NCBI GenBank assembly: GCA_902767195.1
Contig: CACXGS010000167.1
Coordinates: 1 to 12,174 of the forward strand
Direction: 5' to 3'
Length of the DNA: 12,174 nt
DNA from: an uncultured Lachnospiraceae bacterium
GTDB taxonomy: Bacteria > Bacillota_A > Clostridia > Lachnospirales > Lachnospiraceae
Part shown: positions 6,431 through 12,174 of the stretch, one piece after another
How positions within the stretch are numbered: position 1 is the first letter of the stretch
How the letters are laid out: every line of letters begins with the position of its first letter
Position numbers and translations under genes: made by a program
The notes under the pieces: generated by a model
Seen by the model: the letters and a program-made list of their open reading frames with translations, nothing else
What the model was told of the DNA's origin: nothing
Database searches by the model: none

Positions 6431-7330
6431 ATGGACCTTCGTCAAATCGAATATTTCACACAATTGTATAACGATCTGAATATTACAAAGGCCAGTAAGA
6501 ATCTTTTCATATCCCAGCAGGGTTTGAGCAAATCTCTGTCTAAGCTGGAAGCGGAGATCGGCCTTCCTCTTTTTAAAAGAAATGTTCAGGGCATTGTACC
6601 TACGGAAGCAGCTAAGCTCCTGTATTCTTCTTTTGAAAAGGTAACTGCTTCTTATTATGAGCTTCTGGATGAAATATCTCATGTCAAAGGAAGAAGAACT
6701 TTGAATATCGGGGCTCCGGAATTTTTCTCCATGTGCTTTGACAGAAATGAGTTCGGACTCTTTGAACGGGATCATCCGGATATTACTGTGAATTATCGTG
6801 AGATGCCTATCGATGAGATAACGCAGGATCTGTTATCGGGGAATCTGGACATTGGCTATGTCATTTCACCTGTATCGGATAAGTTAAAAACATATCTCAG
6901 TGTATCTGAGGAACCGGTATATGTCATTATGGATTCCAGACACAGACTTTCTAAAAGGGATTCCATTAGAATTAGTGACTTAAATGCTAATGTTCTTCTC
7001 TTTCTTTCCTATATTCCTGAAATAAACCGGAGGATTCAGCAGGAGGTGGAAAAGGCTGATCTGGAATACAGGGTGCAGGATGTAGTTTCTGCCAGCGAAT
7101 TCATTGTAAGGATTCACGGAAGCTACCTGCTTGGTATCGGATCCAGGAAACTGTTTCAGTATTTTGACTTTCCGGACATTTGCTATGTTCCCCTTGTGCT
7201 TGATGACGGGAGTCATCTTTCTATTGAAACCAATCTTGTTTATGTGAATGGCAGAAACCTGACAGAGGAAGCCGTAGAGTATCTGGAATACAGAAGAGAT
7301 AAAAAAACAGAGAGAGAAGAAGCAAAGTAG
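6431..7330 (+). CDS. LysR-family transcriptional regulator
   Basis: This 299-residue protein has the usual LysR length and layout. A winged helix-turn-helix occupies about residues 1-60, with the recognition region SQQGLSKSLSKLE around 28-41 and the LFKR motif near 47-50. A linker helix and a periplasmic-binding-protein-like co-inducer domain (about 88-290) follow. It should act as a tetramer binding T-N11-A type sites; the ligand is unknown. GGAG at 6418-6421, 9 nt before the ATG, supports the start, although this ribosome binding site is weaker than the neighbours'. The charged tail (RRDKKTEREE) is not part of the family core. The gene leads a probable unit with the HAD phosphatase, 39 nt downstream. 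It also follows the unknown membrane protein gene, separated by a terminator, so that gene is a possible target, which is inference only. Confidence 0.92.
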   Translation: MDLRQIEYFTQLYNDLNITKASKNLFISQQGLSKSLSKLEAEIGLPLFKRNVQGIVPTEAAKLLYSSFEKVTASYYELLDEISHVKGRRTLNIGAPEFFSMCFDRNEFGLFERDHPDITVNYREMPIDEITQDLLSGNLDIGYVISPVSDKLKTYLSVSEEPVYVIMDSRHRLSKRDSIRISDLNANVLLFLSYIPEINRRIQQEVEKADLEYRVQDVVSASEFIVRIHGSYLLGIGSRKLFQYFDFPDICYVPLVLDDGSHLSIETNLVYVNGRNLTEEAVEYLEYRRDKKTEREEAK

Positions 7331-7369
7331 TTTTTACTGAAAGATTATTACCAGTAGGGAGGAAAGCAG

Positions 7370-8158
7370 ATGGCAAAGAAAAAATACTTCTTTTTTGACA
7401 TTGACGGGACACTTACTGATCGTTCTACGGGGAAGATTGTTCCTTCCGCTGCAGAGGCGGTAGAGAAACTGAATGAAGCCGGTCACTTTACTGCCCTTGC
7501 TACAGGAAGGGCTTTCTATAAGGCAGTCCCCTTTGCCCTTGAAAATCATTTTAAAAATATGGTCTGCAATGGCGGCCATGGTATTTATAAGGACGGTGAA
7601 CTGAAAGAGAACCGTCCGATCGATTTTGAAAAGTCTCTTGCCATATATCGTCAGGCGAAAGAACTGGGTTACGGGATCGGTGTTGCTGTTGATGACTCTG
7701 CCAAGATTGTTATGGACTCCTTTGATTTTTATGATCAGGCAGGTATCCGAAAGGAACCTACTGTATATGTGATAGACAGTTCTTTTGATCCGGCTAATCT
7801 ATCTGCGATTTATAAGATGTACATATCTATTCCTGCCGAGGAGGAGGACCGGCTTACCCTGAAGGATACGGTAGGTCACCTGCGATTTGAGCCGGAGTAT
7901 CTTATGTTTCAGCCGGATGCCAAGAAAGAAGGAATTCTTCGCATGCTTGAATATGCGGAGGGATCGCCTGAAGATGTTGTGGTATTCGGAGATGATTATA
8001 ATGACATGGTTATGTTTGATGATGCATTTTTCAAGGTTGCCATGGGTAACGGATGCCAGGATCTGAAGGATAAGGCAGATTACATTGCTGATACTAATGT
8101 CAATGACGGTATCTACAAGGCCTGTGAAGAGAACGGATGGTTTCTTCCTGTGACTTAG
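7370..8158 (+). CDS. Cof-type HAD-superfamily (IIB) phosphatase
   Basis: This 262-residue cytosolic hydrolase probably removes phosphate from sugar phosphates, nucleotides or a flavin precursor, using an aspartyl-phosphate intermediate and Mg2+. Motif I is DIDGT at 10-14, with nucleophile D10 and acid/base D12. Motif II is ATGR at 44-47 and holds the Thr. The conserved Lys is at 185 or 186, and motif IV, GDDYND at 207-212, binds Mg2+. The C2-type cap lies at about 85-180. The start is set by GGAGG at 7358-7362, 7 nt before the ATG. The gene lies 39 nt after lysR and 28 nt before the pseudokinase start with no terminator in either gap, so co-transcription is likely. The substrate of Cof-type HADs cannot be read from sequence. 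Confidence 0.92.
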   Translation: MAKKKYFFFDIDGTLTDRSTGKIVPSAAEAVEKLNEAGHFTALATGRAFYKAVPFALENHFKNMVCNGGHGIYKDGELKENRPIDFEKSLAIYRQAKELGYGIGVAVDDSAKIVMDSFDFYDQAGIRKEPTVYVIDSSFDPANLSAIYKMYISIPAEEEDRLTLKDTVGHLRFEPEYLMFQPDAKKEGILRMLEYAEGSPEDVVVFGDDYNDMVMFDDAFFKVAMGNGCQDLKDKADYIADTNVNDGIYKACEENGWFLPVT

Positions 8159-8173
8159 GAGAAGAAATTTACG

Positions 8174-8177
8174 GGAG
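8174..8177 (+). promoter_or_regulatory. Ribosome binding site deciding the pseudokinase start
   Basis: GGAG is 9 nt before the ATG at 8187 and 3 nt before an in-frame ATG at 8181. An in-frame TTG at 8178 is immediately next to it. Spacing favours 8187; the alternatives change the protein by only two or three residues. Confidence 0.6.
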
Positions 8178-8186
8178 TTGATGAAT

Positions 8187-10061
8187 ATGAGCAAAACAAC
8201 ATCTCACTACCTGCATAAGGATTCTGTATTCTACGGACGTTTTATTATCAAAAAGATTTTAAAAGAGGATGAAGTATTTATCACCTACGGAGCCGTGGAT
8301 AAGCTTTGGAAAAAGAAAGTGGCCATTATGGAGTACTTTCCCAAAGCTCTGTGCGTAAGGGACGAATTGTTTGACCAGCTTGTGAAGCTGAAGAAATATG
8401 AGTTTCAGAAGGTCTTTTATGACCGCAGACAGGCGGTGCTGGATGCAGCCAGAGTCATGATGGATTTTCATCACCATAAGGGGCTGATGTCAGTTGGTCA
8501 GTATGTGGAGATGAATAACACCGCCTATATTATAATGGATTATGAGAGGTCCACGTCTTTCAGGGACTATATCGCACAGAAGGGAAGCCTGAATTGCGAA
8601 AGACTCCTTGGGCTTATGAAGCCTGTCTTTCTGGCGGTTGCCGACTTGCACAAGCATAAGATCCTGCATGGATATATCAGTTCAGAGACGGTACATATCA
8701 CAGAAGAAGAAAGGCTTTATATCGATGATTTCGGAAGTGTTATCCCGGAGAGTGTTTACCAGGGAGAACACCGTCCAAAGCCATCGGATGATATTATGAT
8801 GCTTGGAGCACTGGTCTATCAGGGCCTGACCGGTAATGAATATACCGGTCACAGTCCTCTGCCGCAGATCCGGGAAGATATGGAATACAGAGATATTCCC
8901 AAGCATGTGATTGAGGCTGTGGTTAAAGCCCTAAGTCCCAATGCATCGGAGCGTTATCAGACGGTAAAGAATTTTGCGGATCATTTATACGATGAATCCT
9001 TCATCGACCCGCAGAAGGACCAGAATGCCCAGAATACGAATTTCGGCAGTCAGACCATCTCTTCCGCAGCAAAAAGGGTAACCGGCAACAGGAACGGTAC
9101 AGGAGCCATTCCCGACCGTCCTCTTCCTAAGAAGCCCAACCCTGTTTACGATCGGGGACTTTCCACCGCGGAAAGGCCCAAGACGATATGGGAGCAGGAG
9201 AGTATACCGGAGAAGCTTGTGGAAATCCTGGGGGGAAGATCTAAGGCCAGGAGTTCTCAGAGCCGGAAGAAAGCTTCCATCCAGAAGAAGAGACCTGTCA
9301 CCAGGACTTCTGCTCCGGCCGGAAAAAGGGCACCGGCAAAGAAGCCGGCGCCGGTCAGTAAGACAGGGAATAAGCCGCCGAAAGCAAAACGGAATATTTT
9401 CCTGATCATTTTTATTATTATATTAATCTACAATGGATTATCGCTGTTGCTTTCCGGTATTATTTCTCATACCAGCCGTCATTACCGGGGAGGAGATGAC
9501 GGAAATGACAACAAGCCCGGTATCAGCAGCCAGATTTCCTCGAGCAGTTTTGATACAGAACTGTCGCTAAAGAATTTTACTCTGCTTGGAGCAGATTATA
9601 CAGGCCCGGTTAAGCTGAAAGATTTCACAGACCAGGGATGGACAATTCGTTCTCTCTATTATTTTGATGATAAGACGAATAAGGTGGAGGTTTCTCCCCG
9701 GGATCTCGCGGTAAAGGGCAGATACTATAATGCGGAATTAAAAAATGGGGATATTATTGAGACCCTGTTTGTCACGATTTCCACCTACCGCATGCCGGAT
9801 GATGTAAGGATTCCACTGGCTGACCTCAATTGTACATCCATTAAGACATACAGTGTCAGCGATCTGGACTTCAAGGTCAACGGACTGGGAATCGGCAGCT
9901 CCGTGACGGATGTGGCCATGATTTATGATCTGGATCTTTCGGATCCGGAAGAGGTGACCTATCTGTTCATCAGGAATCAGACAGAGGACACCAAAATATA
10001 CTTCAGCTTTACTGATAATACCTGCAGATATTTCTCAATCGATTATCCTGAGAATTATTAA
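8187..10061 (+). CDS. Membrane-anchored pseudokinase with extracellular sensor-like domain
   Basis: This 624-residue protein has a Ser/Thr-kinase-like fold at about 15-275, recognisable by GRFIIKKIL (17-25), the AI.EYFP segment (46-52), a TAYI(I/V)M(D/E)Y-type hinge, DFG at 181-183, a D-x4-G helix and a final ERYQT motif. The catalytic apparatus is degenerate. The glycine loop reads KEDEVF, the VAIK lysine is Met48, HRD reads HGY (161-163) so the catalytic Asp is Tyr, and the Mg-binding Asn of the catalytic loop is Thr. Only DFG survives, so phosphotransfer is unlikely. A basic Lys/Arg/Pro/Ala-rich linker (about 350-402) leads to one membrane helix (403-428). The roughly 195-residue C-terminal part lies outside the cell. 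It begins with a Ser/Gly/Asp-rich stretch and resembles beta-rich domains of clostridial surface proteins (motifs DFTDQGW and GLGIGSS). It probably acts as a scaffold or receptor, and co-transcription with HAD and lysR is likely. Confidence 0.88.
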   Translation: MSKTTSHYLHKDSVFYGRFIIKKILKEDEVFITYGAVDKLWKKKVAIMEYFPKALCVRDELFDQLVKLKKYEFQKVFYDRRQAVLDAARVMMDFHHHKGLMSVGQYVEMNNTAYIIMDYERSTSFRDYIAQKGSLNCERLLGLMKPVFLAVADLHKHKILHGYISSETVHITEEERLYIDDFGSVIPESVYQGEHRPKPSDDIMMLGALVYQGLTGNEYTGHSPLPQIREDMEYRDIPKHVIEAVVKALSPNASERYQTVKNFADHLYDESFIDPQKDQNAQNTNFGSQTISSAAKRVTGNRNGTGAIPDRPLPKKPNPVYDRGLSTAERPKTIWEQESIPEKLVEILGGRSKARSSQSRKKASIQKKRPVTRTSAPAGKRAPAKKPAPVSKTGNKPPKAKRNIFLIIFIIILIYNGLSLLLSGIISHTSRHYRGGDDGNDNKPGISSQISSSSFDTELSLKNFTLLGADYTGPVKLKDFTDQGWTIRSLYYFDDKTNKVEVSPRDLAVKGRYYNAELKNGDIIETLFVTISTYRMPDDVRIPLADLNCTSIKTYSVSDLDFKVNGLGIGSSVTDVAMIYDLDLSDPEEVTYLFIRNQTEDTKIYFSFTDNTCRYFSIDYPENY

Positions 10062-10079
10062 AAGGATGAATAGAGATTG

Positions 10080-11186
10080 CTACAGTACTTTTACTAATTC
10101 CAGATCCTGATTAAGAAGGATGATGTCCGCATATGCACCAGGTGCGATTACACCGATTCGGTCCTTCATCCCGATGCTGGCAGCCGGATTAATCGTACAT
10201 GCTTTCAGGGCAGTTTCTAAAGGTACTCCAAAGCGGACTGCATTGCGGAATCCGTCGGTCATGGGTGTGACGGAACCGGCGATGGTACCGTCCTCCAGAC
10301 GGGCCTCGGCACCCTGTTTGAATACTTTTTGCCCACCCAGCTCTGAGAGACCGTCAGCAAGACCGCAGGCTCTCATCGAGTCACTGATGATGGCTACCCG
10401 GTCCGGTCCCAGCATGCGAAAAGTATTCCGGATCATGGAGGGATGGACATGGATGCCGTCACAGATCAGCTCCGCACAGACATGAGGACAGTCACCGGCA
10501 GCACCGGGGATACCGGGATTTCTGTGAAGCATGGGATGCATGGCATTGTAGAGGTGGGTGACATGGTCCGCGCCTTTGTCAAATGCACGACGGGCTGTAT
10601 CATAATCACAGGCAGAGTGACCCAGAGAAATGTGGACTTTGTCTTTGCAGGATTCAATGAATTCATCGGCGCCGGGAAGTTCCGGTGCCAGCGTAACCAG
10701 GCGGACCAGACCGCCGCTGACATCCATAAGACGATCAAACATCCCGGGATCCGGATTCATAATATAGTCCGGATTCTGGGCTCCTTTTTTGCTGGCGGAA
10801 ACATAGGGACCTTCCATGTTGATGCCGACGATTCTTGATGACGTGGGATCTCCCATGTCAGCAACTTTCCTGCAGTTGGAAAAGATATCTGTCAGGAGGT
10901 CTTCCGGATAAGTCATGGAAGTGGGGCAGAAAGAAGTGACCCCCTGCCCTTTAAGGAAGCGGCCCATAGCCAGCAGCCCTTCTTCTTTGGCATCGCAGAC
11001 GTCGGCGCCCACCGCTCCGTGGACGTGGATATCGATAAAGCCGGGACAGACATAGAGGCCTCTGGCATCGATAACCTCCTGATCATTTTCCACAGGTTTT
11101 TCCAGGATGAGAGACCCGTCCGTGTAAACGTCTCTCTGGTGAAAAGACCCATCTTTTTCAAAGACATTTCCATTTTTTATAATCAT
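10080..11186 (-). CDS. nagA: N-acetylglucosamine-6-phosphate deacetylase NagA
   Basis: NagA hydrolyses GlcNAc-6-phosphate to glucosamine-6-phosphate and acetate in the cytoplasm, feeding amino-sugar catabolism and peptidoglycan recycling. The 368 residues are close to the usual 380. The amidohydrolase metal and catalytic residues are all present: H54 and H56 (DIHVHG), E125 (NMEGPY), H190 (SLGHSA), H211 (THLYNAM) and the catalytic D269 (ISDSM). The start is supported by AGGAGG at 11200-11195, 8 nt before the ATG. The gene converges on the pseudokinase with an 18-bp gap that contains no evident terminator, and is divergent from the HD-hydrolase gene. Neither nagB nor a PTS or NagR-type regulator is next to it. 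The minus-strand promoter contains TGGTATA, but I see no complete NagR palindrome. Confidence 0.95.
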   Translation of the reverse strand: MIIKNGNVFEKDGSFHQRDVYTDGSLILEKPVENDQEVIDARGLYVCPGFIDIHVHGAVGADVCDAKEEGLLAMGRFLKGQGVTSFCPTSMTYPEDLLTDIFSNCRKVADMGDPTSSRIVGINMEGPYVSASKKGAQNPDYIMNPDPGMFDRLMDVSGGLVRLVTLAPELPGADEFIESCKDKVHISLGHSACDYDTARRAFDKGADHVTHLYNAMHPMLHRNPGIPGAAGDCPHVCAELICDGIHVHPSMIRNTFRMLGPDRVAIISDSMRACGLADGLSELGGQKVFKQGAEARLEDGTIAGSVTPMTDGFRNAVRFGVPLETALKACTINPAASIGMKDRIGVIAPGAYADIILLNQDLELVKVL

Positions 11187-11209
11187 ATATTCGTCCTCCT
11201 TTTGACTCT

Positions 11210-11238
11210 TTTATACCATTATTTTTCACAATTATCCA
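11210..11238 (-). promoter_or_regulatory. Promoter of nagA
   Basis: On the minus strand, TGGATA (11238-11233, four of six matches to TTGACA) is followed after 17 bp by TATAAA (11215-11210) with an extended -10 TGG just before it. The leader would be short, about 17-20 nt, carrying the AGGAGG site. The -10 fit is good and the -35 moderate. Confidence 0.55.
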
Positions 11239-11274
11239 CTGTTCGATCATAAATAATAACGGGATGAATATGCC

Positions 11275-11303
11275 TTGAATATAGAGTGGTTTTCGATTAT
11301 AAT
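11275..11303 (+). promoter_or_regulatory. Promoter of the HD-hydrolase/macro-domain operon
   Basis: TTGAAT (11275-11280) and a perfect TATAAT (11298-11303) are spaced exactly 17 bp apart. Transcription would start near 11310, about 35 nt before the ATG at 11345. It is divergent from the nagA promoter, with about 37 bp between the two -35 boxes. Confidence 0.75.
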
Positions 11304-11344
11304 AATGTAGGTTTAATCCCTGACATTAGAATGTGAGAAGAAAT

Positions 11345-11905
11345 ATGAATAAGAAAAATAAAAGAAATATACTGACTTATTCGGGTGTCCGCATTGATCC
11401 CCTTCATCCTCAGCCGGAGGAGATTCGGATGGAAGATATTGCTCATTCCCTGGCTATGATGTGCCGGGCTAACGGACATTTTAAGAGCTTTCATTCGGTG
11501 GCTCAGCATTGCATCGAATGTGCCCAGGAAGCCCGGGCCAGAGGATACACGCCGGATGAGGTAATGTTTTGCTTCCTCCATGACGCGGCAGAAGCCTATC
11601 TGGGGGATTTTGTATCGCCGGTTAAGTATCGGATGGAAGAGTACCGAAGCGCCGAGCAGCAGTTATTAGATACGGTATATCTCAAATATGCAGGCAGACT
11701 GCCGGATGAGGAAGAAGAGAGGAAAGTCAAGCTGATTGACCGGGTTCTTTTATATTATGAATTTGAAGCCCTCATGGGAGTTCCCATCGGGGAGAAACCG
11801 GAGCTTCCCCTCCAGTCCGAGCAGAATTTTGAAGAGCTTCCCTGGAGAACCGTTGAAGAAGAGTATCTGGAGATGTTTCATCAGTTAAAAGAAGGTAAAG
11901 GGTAA
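11345..11905 (+). CDS. HD-domain metal-dependent phosphohydrolase (YfbR/COG1896-like)
   Basis: The 186-residue protein matches the HD-superfamily hydrolases that begin with a 'TYSG.R.DPL.P' strand. Relatives such as YfbR dephosphorylate 5'-deoxynucleotides, so a nucleotide monophosphate substrate is plausible but unproven. Metal-ligand candidates are H55 (SVAQHC), the HD pair H79-D80 (FLHDAAEAYLGD) and D132 (KLIDRVLL). The EDIAHSL segment (30-35) is also typical. ATG 11345 is preferred because a weak GAGAAG precedes it by about 5 nt, whereas the in-frame GTG at 11333 has no ribosome binding site. The weak site contrasts with the strong promoter. The stop is 2 bp before the next ATG, so the two genes are probably translationally coupled. 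Confidence 0.85.
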   Translation: MNKKNKRNILTYSGVRIDPLHPQPEEIRMEDIAHSLAMMCRANGHFKSFHSVAQHCIECAQEARARGYTPDEVMFCFLHDAAEAYLGDFVSPVKYRMEEYRSAEQQLLDTVYLKYAGRLPDEEEERKVKLIDRVLLYYEFEALMGVPIGEKPELPLQSEQNFEELPWRTVEEEYLEMFHQLKEGKG

Positions 11906-11907
11906 AT

Positions 11908-12174
11908 ATGCCGTTTCAGATCATTAGAGAAGATATTACCAATATGGATGTGGATGCCATCGTGAATTCTGCCAATCCTAAACCAATGGTGGGTTACGGA
12001 CTGGATACCATGGTCTATCAGAAGGCGGGATGGAAGAAGATTTTTGAGAAGCGCAAGGCGATCGGGGATATAGCCCCGGGACAGGCGGCCTATACTGACG
12101 GAGGCGACCTGAAAGCACGCTATATCATCCACGCTGTGGGACCGGCCTGGCAGGGAGGGGACCATCATGAGAGA
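11908..12174 (+). CDS. Macro-domain protein, 3' end outside the window
   Basis: The frame is open from ATG 11908 to the window edge, 89 codons. Macro domains bind ADP-ribose, O-acetyl-ADP-ribose or related nucleotides, and many remove ADP-ribose from targets. The visible part shows the strand-loop REDIT with D9 (adenine contact), AIVNSAN with N20 and N23 (usually N(A/S)AN near the distal ribose), the loop GYGLD (usually GGGVD) and YIIHAVGP at 72-79. The NPKP start and an IGDI.PGQA-type segment (52-60) resemble longer clostridial macro proteins of more than 250 residues, but the C-terminal part is unseen. AAAGGG at 11897-11902 can serve as ribosome binding site, inside the end of the HD gene. 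Start-stop spacing of 2 bp indicates coupling with the HD hydrolase. Confidence 0.85.
   Translation, partial: MPFQIIREDITNMDVDAIVNSANPKPMVGYGLDTMVYQKAGWKKIFEKRKAIGDIAPGQAAYTDGGDLKARYIIHAVGPAWQGGDHHER

Noticed and set aside
11881..12168. Minus-strand open frame opposite the macro-domain gene
   Set aside because: The plus strand encodes recognisable macro-domain motifs here, with a start 2 bp after the HD gene.
11908..12174. Macro protein as DarG antitoxin of a DarTG toxin-antitoxin pair
   Set aside because: No DarT-like ADP-ribosyltransferase is adjacent. The upstream partner is an HD hydrolase, and the visible macro sequence fits a general clostridial macro family.

Overview
The window looks like a piece of a Clostridia chromosome, most likely Lachnospiraceae or a close relative. 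This rests on strong AGGAGG-type ribosome binding sites, AT-rich sigma-A style promoters, moderate GC content, and gene types typical of gut Clostridia: a class B J-protein next to lon, a MepA-type MATE exporter, a kinase-like receptor with an extracellular tail, and a macro-domain protein starting with an 'NPKP' motif. There is no RNA gene, insertion sequence, CRISPR array or phage gene. The assignment is inferred from protein character; no species can be named.

Layout. (1) Positions 1-82 may hold the last codons of an upstream gene. A sigma-A promoter (153-181) then drives a two-gene protein quality-control operon: a DnaJ-family co-chaperone (221-1264) and the ATP-dependent protease Lon (1293-3575). 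(2) A MATE exporter on the minus strand (3557-4915) converges on lon, and their coding ends overlap by 19 bp. (3) A 323-bp divergent intergenic region carries a good promoter (5150-5177) for a glycine/alanine-rich polytopic membrane protein of unknown function (5239-6138). That gene is monocistronic and ends at a strong intrinsic terminator (6272-6299). Its codon use suggests high expression. (4) A new promoter (6320-6349) starts a likely three-gene unit: a LysR-type regulator (6431-7330), a Cof-type HAD phosphatase (7370-8158) and a membrane-anchored pseudokinase (8187-10061). (5) NagA, N-acetylglucosamine-6-phosphate deacetylase (10080-11186, minus), converges on the pseudokinase. (6) Divergent from nagA, a promoter (11275-11303) drives an HD-domain hydrolase (11345-11905) and, 2 bp later, a macro-domain protein that runs off the window (11908 onward).

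How they work together. DnaJ and Lon form a plausible stress/proteostasis pair. NagA belongs to amino-sugar catabolism or cell-wall recycling, but no partner gene (nagB or a transporter) is next to it. The HD hydrolase and macro protein are probably translationally coupled and both families act on nucleotide or ADP-ribose-type substrates. The most unusual items are the pseudokinase, which has lost its glycine loop, VAIK lysine and HRD aspartate but keeps DFG and is fused through a basic linker and one membrane helix to an extracellular domain, and the abundant-looking unknown membrane protein. I do not see a clear multi-gene undescribed system; these two genes are the best leads.
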